Part shown: positions 7,968-16,284 of the stretch, in pieces
How positions within the stretch are numbered: position 1 is the first letter of the stretch
How the letters are laid out: every line of letters starts with the position of its first letter
NCBI GenBank assembly: GCA_965197275.1
Contig: CBDAMQ010000029.1
Coordinates: forward strand, 378,209-442,208
Direction: 5' to 3'
DNA: 64,000 nt
Source of the DNA: DASCOT01 sp965197275
GTDB taxonomy: Bacteria; Acidobacteriota; UBA890; WLXD01
The notes under the pieces: model-generated
The model's database searches: none
Seen by the model: the letters and a program-made list of their open reading frames with translations, nothing else
Told to the model about the DNA's origin: nothing
Translations under genes and position numbers: made by a program

Positions 7968-9866
7968 TTACGAGCTTGAGCTCTCGTCGTCCACGACCTC
8001 AGCCTCGATGACCTCGCCGTCGTCTTCGGAGGCGGTTTCATCCTGACCAGCGCCGGCATCCGTAGCACCGGCCTGCGCATACATCGTCTGTGCAAGCTGG
8101 TGCGACGCATGCTGCAGTGCTTCCGTTGCCTGCTTGAGCTCGTCGATCTCGGCGTCCTTTTCCAGCGTATCTCTCGCCGCCTTCACGGCACCCTCGACAT
8201 CGGAGATCGCCGACGCGTCGAGCTGCTCGCGGTTGTCGCTCAGGAGCTTGTCGGTCTGGTACACGAGGCTGTCGAGCTGGTTACGCGCCTCGATCTGCTC
8301 GCGGCGCCCCTTGTCCTCCTCGGCGTGGGCGTCGGCGTCTTTTACGAGCTGATCGATATCGGAGTCCGAGAGTCCGCTCGAAGACGTGACGGTGATTTTC
8401 TGTTCCTTGTTGGTGCCGAGGTCCTTCGCGGTGACGCTGAGAATACCGTTGGCGTCAATATCGAACGTGACCTCGACCTGGGGCACGCCGCGTGGGGCGG
8501 CCGGGATTCCCTCGAGATGGAAGCGCCCGAGCGTGCGGTTGTGCGTTGCCATGTCACGCTCACCCTGCAACACGTGGACCTCTACCGACGGCTGGTTGTC
8601 GGCAGCAGTGGTGAAGGTCTCGCTCTTGCGCGTCGGGATCGTCGTGTTGCGCGAGATCAGCACCGTGGTCACGCCACCGAGGGTCTCGATGCCGAGCGAC
8701 AGTGGGGTCACGTCCAGCAGCAGCAGATCGCTGACCTCTCCGGCAAGAACGCCGCCTTGAATGGCTGCACCCAACGCCACGACCTCGTCCGGGTTGACAC
8801 CCTTGTGCGGTTCCTTGCCGAAGACTTCTCGGACCTGGTCCTGCACAGCAGGCATCCGCGTGGACCCGCCGACCAGCACGATTTCGTCGATCTCACCGGG
8901 TTTGAGGCCGGAATCCGCCAGCGCTTGCTTGCACGGACCGACGGCCCGCTCGAGCAAGTCCGCGACCAGGCTCTCGAACTTGGCACGGGTCAGCTTGAGG
9001 TTGAGGTGCTTGGGACCACTCTGGTCAGCCGTTACGAACGGTAGGTTGATCTCCGATTCGACGACACTGGAGAGTTCGATCTTCGCCTTCTCGGCGGCCT
9101 CCTTGAGGCGCTGGAGCGCCATCCGGTCGGTCGACAGGTCGATGCCCTGATCCTTACGGAACTCCTCGATGATCCAGTCCATGATGCGCTGGTCGAAGTT
9201 GTCGCCGCCGAGGTGGGTATCGCCGTTCGTCGCCTTTACCTCGACGACGCCATCGCCGACTTCCAGGATCGAGATGTCGAAGGTTCCGCCGCCGAAGTCG
9301 TAGACGGCGATCTTCTCGTCGGCCTTTTTCTCCAGCCCGTAGGCGAGCGCTGCGGCCGTCGGCTCGTTGATGATCCGATCCACCTGCAATCCAGCGATGC
9401 GGCCGGCATCCTTGGTGGCCTGTCGCTGCGCGTCGTTGAAGTAGGCGGGAACAGTGATAACGGCGCGCTCGACCTTCTGGCCGAGGTAGTCCTCGGCCGC
9501 CTGCTTGAGCTTCTGAAGCACCATCGCCGAGATCTCCGGCGGCGAGTAGTGCTTGTCGGCGGCGAGAATATTGACATCATCACCGTCGGGCTCGACCTGG
9601 AAGGGAACCATGGTCAGCTCTTCGCTGATCTCGCTGTGCCGGCGACCCATGAAGCGCTTGATTGAGAAAACGGTGTTTTCGGGGTTGGTCACGGCCTGGC
9701 GCTTTGCCACCTGACCGACGAGACGCTCGTCCTTTTCCGTGAAGGCCACCACCGAGGGCGTCGTGCGACCTCCCTCGGCGTTCGGGATGACGGTAGGCTC
9801 ACCGCCCTCCATCACCGCGACCACCGAGTTGGTGGTGCCCAGGTCGATACCGATGATCTTGGACAT
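7968..9866 (-). CDS. dnaK: Chaperone protein DnaK (Hsp70)
   Basis: ATP-dependent Hsp70 chaperone of the cytoplasm. The 632-residue product starts with IIGIDLGTTNS and contains YDFGGGTFDIS, GGSTRMPAVQ and the substrate-binding domain (LLLLDVTPLSLGIETLGG), ending with an acidic tail (ESSSS). Length matches the family (about 630). A good AGGAG ribosome site lies before the ATG at 9866. It heads the dnaK-dnaJ2-hspR-ATPase operon; grpE and the canonical dnaJ lie in the separate CIRCE operon facing it. Confidence 0.98.
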   Translation of the reverse strand: MSKIIGIDLGTTNSVVAVMEGGEPTVIPNAEGGRTTPSVVAFTEKDERLVGQVAKRQAVTNPENTVFSIKRFMGRRHSEISEELTMVPFQVEPDGDDVNILAADKHYSPPEISAMVLQKLKQAAEDYLGQKVERAVITVPAYFNDAQRQATKDAGRIAGLQVDRIINEPTAAALAYGLEKKADEKIAVYDFGGGTFDISILEVGDGVVEVKATNGDTHLGGDNFDQRIMDWIIEEFRKDQGIDLSTDRMALQRLKEAAEKAKIELSSVVESEINLPFVTADQSGPKHLNLKLTRAKFESLVADLLERAVGPCKQALADSGLKPGEIDEIVLVGGSTRMPAVQDQVREVFGKEPHKGVNPDEVVALGAAIQGGVLAGEVSDLLLLDVTPLSLGIETLGGVTTVLISRNTTIPTRKSETFTTAADNQPSVEVHVLQGERDMATHNRTLGRFHLEGIPAAPRGVPQVEVTFDIDANGILSVTAKDLGTNKEQKITVTSSSGLSDSDIDQLVKDADAHAEEDKGRREQIEARNQLDSLVYQTDKLLSDNREQLDASAISDVEGAVKAARDTLEKDAEIDELKQATEALQHASHQLAQTMYAQAGATDAGAGQDETASEDDGEVIEAEVVDDESSSS

Positions 9867-9977
9867 GTCGAGCTCCTGAATCAGGTCCCCGCGAGACGGG
9901 GTTTCTGAGAGTTCGTCCGCTGCCGGTCGTGATTCGTCCCCAAGCGGCAGGGCCTGTTCATAGTTTAGTTAATTCAA

Positions 9978-10006
9978 AGAATAAAACCTTAGTTAGTTAT
10001 TGTCAA
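9978..10006 (-). promoter_or_regulatory. Predicted sigma70 promoter of the dnaK operon
   Basis: On the minus strand TTGACA (10006-10001) and TATTCT (9983-9978) are 17 bp apart in an AT-rich stretch that stands out from the surrounding GC-rich DNA. A CTTGAG, the half-site of a HAIR element, lies immediately upstream of the -35. The untranslated leader of about 100 nt contains a small CCCCG/CGGGG hairpin near 9887-9901. Confidence 0.65.
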
Positions 10007-10136
10007 TCTCAAGATAACACAGAAGGCCGCAGATTCGATTGACGGATCATGTGCTGCGGTGAGCGGGTCTGTTCTCAGGTGGCCACTGCGGGTCACATCT
10101 ATTGCAGTGCCGCGGTGCCGGCGCTCCGGCGGAGCG

Positions 10137-10694
10137 CTAGAGTTGGGCGAGCTTGCGCTTCTGCAGATAGGCCATTCGCAGCTGATACAAAACGTCCTCG
10201 AGGGCCTTACCGGTTTCGTTCGTGCGCGCCCCCTCGGTGGATTCCTGCAGCAGTCCCAGAACTTCGATGCGGAGTCGTGCGAGATCGAGATCGTCGACCA
10301 TTTGTCCGCTCTGTGGCTCCGGCATGGCGCCCAGGGCCAGGAGGCCGCCAACGTACTGTTCCTCGATGAACTTGAGCAACGCCTGGTCATCGAGGTCGAG
10401 CTTGGGCGCGGATTCCGCGGCGGAGTCGGTCTCAGGCGTCGGCTCCTCGGGCTCGACTGTCGAAGCCACCTCGTTCTCGCTGACCGTTTCTGGCCCGCTC
10501 ACCCCGGTGTCACGCGCCGGTGCAATTGCTTCAGGCGTCGCTGCGACGGAATCGGGCGGCACGGCGGCTGGCTCCGGCTCCGCCGCCGTCGGCGTCGATA
10601 GCTGATCGCGCAGGTTGCCCTCGCTATCGAATAGCCGGCGATCGGTGACCTTAATCGTCGGGTGCTCGCCGGAGGCGGCGTCGGTGTCCTTCAT
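10137..10694 (-). CDS. DUF1844 family protein
   Basis: The 185-residue product has an N-terminal motif KVTDRRLFDSEGNLRDQL, then a long Pro/Glu/Ala-rich, probably disordered linker (about residues 35-105). The C-terminal DUF1844 domain includes LDLARLRIEVLGLLQE and LEDVLYQLRMAYLQKRK. The ATG at 10694 is chosen because the conserved N-terminus begins directly after it. The function of DUF1844 is unknown. It is divergent from mazG across a 109-bp region that should hold both promoters. Confidence 0.8.
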   Translation of the reverse strand: MKDTDAASGEHPTIKVTDRRLFDSEGNLRDQLSTPTAAEPEPAAVPPDSVAATPEAIAPARDTGVSGPETVSENEVASTVEPEEPTPETDSAAESAPKLDLDDQALLKFIEEQYVGGLLALGAMPEPQSGQMVDDLDLARLRIEVLGLLQESTEGARTNETGKALEDVLYQLRMAYLQKRKLAQL

Positions 10695-10803
10695 GGACAG
10701 GAGTCTAGCAGGTCGCAAGTGCGGCTCCAGGCCTGCCGGAGTGGCGATCGAAAGCGCCGGCGTGTGGTGCGCGGCGGGTCGGAGCGACCAATACACTGCC
10801 GGC

Positions 10804-11607
10804 ATGATCGAAGAGCAGGAGCCGCGGTTGAGCGAGCCGGACGACCGCTTGGCGGGCGAGGCCTTCTCCCGCCTGGTCGGCATCATGCGGCGGCTGCGTG
10901 GCCCGGAGGGCTGTCCGTGGGATCGGGAACAGGACTTTTCGAGCCTGCGGCGCTATACCCTCGAGGAGGCCTACGAGGTCGTGCAAGCCATCGACGACGG
11001 TGACCCGCAGACGCTAAGCGCCGAGCTCGGCGATCTTCTTCTGCAGATTGTTTTCCTCTCGCAGCTCGGCGCGGAGGACGGGAGCTTCACGGTGGTCGAT
11101 GCAATCGAATCGATCAGCGACAAGCTCGTACGACGCCACCCACACGTCTTCGGCGATCTACACGTCAACGGTGCCGACGACGTGCTCCGCAACTGGGAAG
11201 CGATCAAACACGAGGAACGTGGCACCACGTCGCTGCTGGACGACGTGCCGCGTGCGTTCCCGGCGCTGGAACGGGCGCAGAAGATCGGTAAGCGGGCGGC
11301 GCAGATGTCGTTCGACTGGGCGTCTGCGGCCGATGTTGTCGACAAGGTGCGCGAGGAGATCGACGAGCTGGCGGAGGCGCTGCAGCAGAGCAACGAGCGC
11401 CAGGTCGAAGAGCTCGGCGACCTGCTGTTGACGTTGACCAGCCTGGCTCGGCACCTCGGCCACTCGGCGGAGATCGTGCTCAACGACGCCAGCAGGAAGT
11501 TCGAGCGCCGCTTCCGAAAGCTCGAGGCCGCGGTCCGCGACGGGCGAGTCGCAGCGACGACTGCGGAGCTCGAAGCTGAATGGCTACGGATCAAGGCGGG
11601 CGAGTGA
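10804..11607 (+). CDS. mazG: Nucleoside triphosphate pyrophosphohydrolase MazG
   Basis: Hydrolyses (d)NTPs to monophosphates and pyrophosphate, cleaning the nucleotide pool. The 267-residue product has two MazG repeats. The first carries GCPWDREQ and EEAYEVVQAID followed by ELGDLLLQIVF, the metal-binding Glu/Asp helices. The second carries KVREEIDELAEAL and ELGDLLLTL. Size matches the full-length E. coli protein (263). The ATG at 10804 starts the protein at the usual distance from the first repeat; upstream in-frame codons overlap the divergent DUF1844 gene. Confidence 0.93.
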   Translation: MIEEQEPRLSEPDDRLAGEAFSRLVGIMRRLRGPEGCPWDREQDFSSLRRYTLEEAYEVVQAIDDGDPQTLSAELGDLLLQIVFLSQLGAEDGSFTVVDAIESISDKLVRRHPHVFGDLHVNGADDVLRNWEAIKHEERGTTSLLDDVPRAFPALERAQKIGKRAAQMSFDWASAADVVDKVREEIDELAEALQQSNERQVEELGDLLLTLTSLARHLGHSAEIVLNDASRKFERRFRKLEAAVRDGRVAATTAELEAEWLRIKAGE

Positions 11608-11654
11608 AGCGTTTGAGTGCGGAGGGCAGTCTGGACTTCCGGATGTCGGTCTGT

Positions 11655-12416
11655 TTAGCGCCCGGCGATCGCCGCCACCACTACACCGACCAGGTACAAC
11701 ACCAGCAGCGGGATTGCGACCAGGAACTGGCTCATCCCGTCCGGTGGCGTGAGCATTGCCGCGAGAACGAACGCCAACAGCGCTGCGTAAGGGAACCAGC
11801 GCAACAGGCCCTTGGCGTTGACCAGCCCCATTCGCGCCGCGCTCAGGATGATCAGCGGAAGCTGCGCCCCGATCCCCATCGCCAGCAACAGACGGATGGT
11901 GAAGCGGAGAAAATCACGGATCGTGATGGCGTGTGCGAAGTCCTTGCCGACATCCAGCAGATAGCTCACGGCGAACGGGATCAGGATGAAGTAGCCGAAG
12001 CTCAGGCCGGCCAGGAACAGGACGCTGGCGGTGAGCACGAAGGCAGCGATCGTGACCGCGGAGCGCAGGCGGATGCGCGGTGCCACGATCACGTAGAGCT
12101 GTAGCGCTAGCGCCGGTATTGCGCACACCAGACCGCTGGTCAGCGACAGCGTGAAGTACAGCACGAACGGGTCGGTGAGGCCGGTAAATGCCAGTCGTGG
12201 ATCCTGGCCGCGGGCGGCCAGCTCGTCGGTGAGGGGCAGGGCCAGGAGCTCGAATATCTGACGCGACCAGTTCCATGACAACGAGGTGCCGATCGCCAGC
12301 GCCAGCAGCGACCAGACTGTAAGCTTGCGTGCACGATCCACTCCCGCCAGCAGGGTGCGCAGCGGGGAATCGTCTTCGGTGTCCGGCTCGGACTCGATGG
12401 TTGATTCGGTCGTCAT
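11655..12416 (-). CDS. tatC: Sec-independent (Tat) protein translocase subunit TatC
   Basis: Core receptor of the twin-arginine translocase, which exports folded proteins. The 253-residue product has an acidic N-terminus, six predicted membrane helices and the conserved end region AAMLTPPDGMSQFLVAIPL. TatA/TatB are not in the window. The gene is convergent with mazG, which ends 47 bp away. Several products in this window carry Tat-type signals (Rieske oxygenase, flavoprotein, PqqB-like hydrolase), so this translocase is relevant to them. Confidence 0.92.
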   Translation of the reverse strand: MTTESTIESEPDTEDDSPLRTLLAGVDRARKLTVWSLLALAIGTSLSWNWSRQIFELLALPLTDELAARGQDPRLAFTGLTDPFVLYFTLSLTSGLVCAIPALALQLYVIVAPRIRLRSAVTIAAFVLTASVLFLAGLSFGYFILIPFAVSYLLDVGKDFAHAITIRDFLRFTIRLLLAMGIGAQLPLIILSAARMGLVNAKGLLRWFPYAALLAFVLAAMLTPPDGMSQFLVAIPLLVLYLVGVVVAAIAGR

Positions 12417-12522
12417 GATTCGCCGGGGTGGATGCGGGGGGACGAATTCTAACAGCCCGTGGTTTCCGCCACGGCAGCCGTCGGTGCGGTGGCCGGGTGT
12501 CGACCAGGTCGAGGAAGGGGCG

Positions 12523-13107
12523 ATGGCAACTCTCGAGCCGAGAGCACCGCATCACGATCTCGGAACCGTCGAGGTGATTTGCGGCAGTATGTTCTCCGGC
12601 AAGAGCGAGGAGCTGATCCGTCGGCTTCGACGAGCCCAGATCGCCAAACAGGTCGTACAGATCTTCAAGCCGCGAGTGGACGATCGCTTCGACAGTGATC
12701 ACATCGTGTCGCACAACCAGCAGCGGCTCCCCAGCGACCGCGTGAGCGATTCCGACGAGCTCTACTCGGGTGTGCGCGCCGACACACAGGTAGTGGGCAT
12801 CGACGAGGCCCAGTTTTTCGACGACGCGCTCGTCGGGATCTGCCAGCGTCTCGCCAACGAGGGGCATCGAGTGATCGTCGCGGGCCTTGACAAGGACTAC
12901 CGAGGCGAACCGTTCGAGCCCATGCCGGCGTTGCTGGCGATCTCCGAGTACATCACCAAGACGTTGGCAATCTGCATGCAGTGCGGTCGTCCGGCTAATT
13001 TCTCGCAGCGGCTCACCGAAAGTAGGGAGCGCGTGGTGGTCGGCGCGTCGGAGGTGTATGAAGCGCGCTGCAGGCAGTGCTTCAATCCGGCCGGCGACGA
13101 CGCCTAG
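12523..13107 (+). CDS. tdk: Thymidine kinase (type II)
   Basis: Phosphorylates thymidine to dTMP in salvage. The 194-residue product shows the P-loop GSMFSGKSEELIRR, the DEAQFF motif, and two zinc Cys pairs (CMQC and CRQC) of the C-terminal lasso domain. The ATG at 12523 follows a GAGGAAGGGG ribosome site; a longer upstream frame overlaps the divergent tatC and is rejected. It is convergent with comEC, 34 bp apart. Confidence 0.96.
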   Translation: MATLEPRAPHHDLGTVEVICGSMFSGKSEELIRRLRRAQIAKQVVQIFKPRVDDRFDSDHIVSHNQQRLPSDRVSDSDELYSGVRADTQVVGIDEAQFFDDALVGICQRLANEGHRVIVAGLDKDYRGEPFEPMPALLAISEYITKTLAICMQCGRPANFSQRLTESRERVVVGASEVYEARCRQCFNPAGDDA

Positions 13108-13141
13108 CTGGGTGGCTGCACGATCATCTGTTACAGGCCAT

Positions 13142-15460
13142 TTAGCTACCGGTGCCGCTGCGCCAGCGCTCTCCGCGTACCCGCACGCGCGCGCCAAGCT
13201 CGACCGTCAACGCCCCATCACGATCGGTGCGATATACAGCAGTGTGATGTTGTCTCAGGCGACGCAGTACACGGGAACGCGGCAGCGACCAGGGGTTGGT
13301 TGCGCCCACCGAGATTAGGGCGTGGCGCGGGCGCAGGCGTTCTAGCAGGTCCTCCGAGGTAGCGCTGGCGCTGCCGTGATGCCCGACCTTCAGGATGGCT
13401 CCGGTCAGCGGCGCCAGATTCCAGTGGCGCTCCGAGGTTGTGCCTGCGTCGCCGGCGAGCAAGATTCGCTTGCTGCCGCAGGTGGCCGCGAGAACCAACG
13501 ATGCCTCGTTGTTGACCCTCCGTGCGCCGGCGCGGAGCTCGTCTTCGGTTGGCGCAATGCTCTGCCACCGGCAGCCGGCGAGGACTCGTTCATGCGCCGT
13601 AGGAGCAAGCACGACTGTGCGCCGTGATCGCGCCAGCTCCAGCAGATCGGCAGTAGAACCGGAGTGCGTTGGGGTTGCGCTCTGCCATAGCTCGGCAACG
13701 GTGAAGTGGCGCAGGATCGAAGGTACGCCGCCGGCGTGGTCGGCATGATCATGGGTCACCGCGACCGCTTCAAGACGTCGGATTCCGAGTCGGTGTAGCT
13801 CGGGCTCCACGATCCGGTAGCCGGTGTCGTAGTCGATGCCGGGGTACCCACCGGCGTTGATCAGCAGCGCCCCGGACGCCGATGTAAGAAGCAGCGCATC
13901 ACCCTGGCCAACGTCGAGCACCAGGAGACGTGGGTAGCGCGGTTCGGGCGGTGCACGCAGCGCCATGCCAATGGCCAGGATCGCCGACACAACGCCGATG
14001 ACGCGGAGCGGACCGCGCGTGCGCACGGCGAGCACCAGGCCGAGGCCATACGTCAGCGCCAAGGGTACGCTTGCCGACGCGACGGCGACCGGGCCGAGTC
14101 CCGAGTAGGCCGAGGCCCGTGATGACGCGAGCACCAGGTCGAGCATGCGTTCAGCGCCGGCCGACAGCACTCCGGCAATTGTCTGCAACCCGCTGGCCGA
14201 TGTGAGCAATGCGCTGATTGCCAGCACCAGTGCGGTGGAGACCGTCGGGATGGCGATAACGTTGAGCAGCAGTCCTGCCACTGGGACGACGCCGACCTGT
14301 AACGCCAGCAGCGGCGCCACGCTGGCTTGCGCAGCAAGGCTGGTGCCGAAGGTACGGCCGAACAATGTCTGGTCGTTGCGGCCCGTGAGGATGATGGCTG
14401 CTGTTGCGACAGCGCTCAGCTGGAACCCGAATTGCTGAAGCGCGGCGGGCTCGGTAGCTACGATGATCACGAGCGCAAAGCTGAGCGCCTCGCCGGACGC
14501 CACCCGACGTCCGACCAGACGCCCGCTGAGAAGACAAATCGCCATTGTGGCAGCGCGCTGGATCGGAGCCCGTGGCTCGGCCAACGCAACGAGAAGCAGG
14601 GCCGCACATAGCCCCGCAGCCCAACTCGCTCGTGGCGAGCGACCCAGCAACCGGAGGGCCGCCACCGGCGCCAGCGCGAGTAGTCCGACGTGGAGCCCGA
14701 AAATAGCCAGCAGATGGATGAGCCCGCTGCGCGCCATTCCCTGCATGAGGCTCGCGTCGAGGTCGCGGCGCTCACCTAGCACGAGTGCCCGCACCAGGCT
14801 CGGGTGGCGCTGGAATGACGCCCCGATCTGTCGCCGCACCAGGTCGCGAGCGCGTCCTGGCAAGGTGCCAGCCCAAAACAGAGGTGGACCGCGCAAGCGC
14901 ACTTGTCCATAGCTCTTCAGTCGTGAGCGCAGATCAATGCCGCGCAGACGCAGGCGATCGATTGCAGCACGCGCCGGATTGGCCGGGGGACGATCCGGTT
15001 GTAGCCGCAGCCAGGCCTCGAGTCGTGCTCCCGCATACCAGTTGGGCCGCGGTGGCGGTTCAGGGATTTGGAGCTCGACGCGCCCGTCTAGTGGCTGCCA
15101 ACGCCGGCCCAGCCAGACGTGATGCACGTCCACGACCACGGTCGAGCCATGGGCTGTCGCCGTGGGCTCGCGGGCGACCCGCGCCCGAACTCTCCAGGGG
15201 CCATCCAGGCCACCCCGGTGCTCGGACAGGAACCGCAGCGAGGCTGCCCGGGAGGCGCTGCTGCCGGCGACAGCTCCAGCGAGCGCGGCGAGGGCGCCGA
15301 TGACGATCGCCGTCCGCGGCTGTTTGACGCTACCGGCGACGACCCACAGGACGAGGCAGGCGACCAACGATGCGGCACTCGACCACGGAACAAGGTCCAG
15401 CTTTCCGAAGAGACCCGTGGAGGCGGAGGCGCTGGCGACGCCCCAAGCGGCCGACAGCAC
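13142..15460 (-). CDS. comEC: ComEC/Rec2 family DNA-uptake channel protein
   Basis: Inner-membrane channel for single-stranded DNA in natural transformation. The approximately 770-residue product has the DUF4131 N-terminal region, the Competence domain (hydrophobic; LLAIFGLHVGLLAL and YGLGLVLAV) and a C-terminal metallo-beta-lactamase domain with THDHADHAG, LAGDAGTT and KVGHHGS. Oddly, the usual LIDTGG-type motif reads LLINAGG. The GTG at 15460 is chosen as the first start after the stop of the upstream gene; the frame is open further but overlaps that gene, so the start is uncertain. Other competence genes are not seen. Confidence 0.88.
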   Translation of the reverse strand: MLSAAWGVASASASTGLFGKLDLVPWSSAASLVACLVLWVVAGSVKQPRTAIVIGALAALAGAVAGSSASRAASLRFLSEHRGGLDGPWRVRARVAREPTATAHGSTVVVDVHHVWLGRRWQPLDGRVELQIPEPPPRPNWYAGARLEAWLRLQPDRPPANPARAAIDRLRLRGIDLRSRLKSYGQVRLRGPPLFWAGTLPGRARDLVRRQIGASFQRHPSLVRALVLGERRDLDASLMQGMARSGLIHLLAIFGLHVGLLALAPVAALRLLGRSPRASWAAGLCAALLLVALAEPRAPIQRAATMAICLLSGRLVGRRVASGEALSFALVIIVATEPAALQQFGFQLSAVATAAIILTGRNDQTLFGRTFGTSLAAQASVAPLLALQVGVVPVAGLLLNVIAIPTVSTALVLAISALLTSASGLQTIAGVLSAGAERMLDLVLASSRASAYSGLGPVAVASASVPLALTYGLGLVLAVRTRGPLRVIGVVSAILAIGMALRAPPEPRYPRLLVLDVGQGDALLLTSASGALLINAGGYPGIDYDTGYRIVEPELHRLGIRRLEAVAVTHDHADHAGGVPSILRHFTVAELWQSATPTHSGSTADLLELARSRRTVVLAPTAHERVLAGCRWQSIAPTEDELRAGARRVNNEASLVLAATCGSKRILLAGDAGTTSERHWNLAPLTGAILKVGHHGSASATSEDLLERLRPRHALISVGATNPWSLPRSRVLRRLRQHHTAVYRTDRDGALTVELGARVRVRGERWRSGTGS

Positions 15461-15485
15461 AAACCGCGCCGGGACGCACCACCGG

Positions 15486-16064
15486 TCAGACGTGCCAGGG
15501 ACTGAAACGCGGCAAGCGCACGTTCCGGGAACCGCCGCGCGATGCGATAGCGTCGCGGAACCTCGATTCGATGGCGTTGGCGCGACGATCGAGCTCTGCG
15601 GCCACCAGCACGCCGGCTTCAACGGCGAGGCGATCGAGGGCCGTTGCCGCCGCCCGTAGCGCGTTCGCTAACTCCGGCGCGGCGTCGGCTGCCAATCGAC
15701 AGGCGTCGGCGGTGTTTTTCAGGTGCTCGACGGCCGGATTCCCGTCCGCAGCTGCCCCCGCGTCGGAGAATGTCTGGAGCTGACCTTGCTCCTCCCATGC
15801 CGCCTCGACCTGCTGCTTGCAGTAGGACAGAGAGTTCACCCTCGCCGCGGTTGCGCCAGTGGCATCGAACCGATCGAAGGCGCGGTTGATGCCTCGCAGC
15901 ACGGTGTCCAGGGGAATACCACGGTCGTACCAGCGTTCCACGACCTGCCAGTCGCGCGGTGATAGCAGCAGTGGCCCGTCGCGGCGCAGGCCAAAATGCC
16001 GTTCGACGCGCCGGAAGTAGTCGTCCCGCCGCGCCTCGTCGGGATCTGTTTGCTGACTGCTCAT
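15486..16064 (-). CDS. Conserved-looking hypothetical protein
   Basis: I do not recognise this 192-residue protein. It has no signal peptide or membrane segment. Its N-terminal part (DYFRRVERHFGLRRDGP, then LSPRDWQVVERWYDRGIP and LDTVLRGINRAFDRF) looks like a compact helical domain, and the rest is Ala-rich helix that could form a coiled coil. It ends 25 bp before the comEC start on the same strand, so the two may be cotranscribed, and it is divergent from uvrA. Codon use resembles its neighbours and the ATG at 16064 is clear, so I regard it as a real gene. Confidence 0.7.
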   Translation of the reverse strand: MSSQQTDPDEARRDDYFRRVERHFGLRRDGPLLLSPRDWQVVERWYDRGIPLDTVLRGINRAFDRFDATGATAARVNSLSYCKQQVEAAWEEQGQLQTFSDAGAAADGNPAVEHLKNTADACRLAADAAPELANALRAAATALDRLAVEAGVLVAAELDRRANAIESRFRDAIASRGGSRNVRLPRFSPWHV

Positions 16065-16284
16065 CGTGTGCGTTGCTCACCCAGACTGGAGACGGTCGTC
16101 GAGGAGCCGCGATCCGAGGCGGCTGGCGAACGTTCTGCCACCGGTGCTGCAAGCGCAAGCCGCAAGTGTGTGCCTACGCTGATTCCGGCCGATCCTGGGA
16201 CGATCTGCGACCTGCTAGTATCGATCTCTTGTCCGTTCGGCGAAATCGGATCGTGTGAGGGGGCTCCTCGGAGAGAGCGGATCC

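Noticed and set aside
6273..7979. 568-codon plus-strand open frame
   Set aside because: It lies antisense to hspR and dnaJ2, whose motifs are clear; the length comes from high GC.
8100..9044. Plus-strand open frame opposite dnaK
   Set aside because: Shadow of dnaK.
9978..10012. HAIR operator (HspR site) before dnaK
   Set aside because: Only one CTTGAG half-site is present; no ACTCAAG at the required distance.
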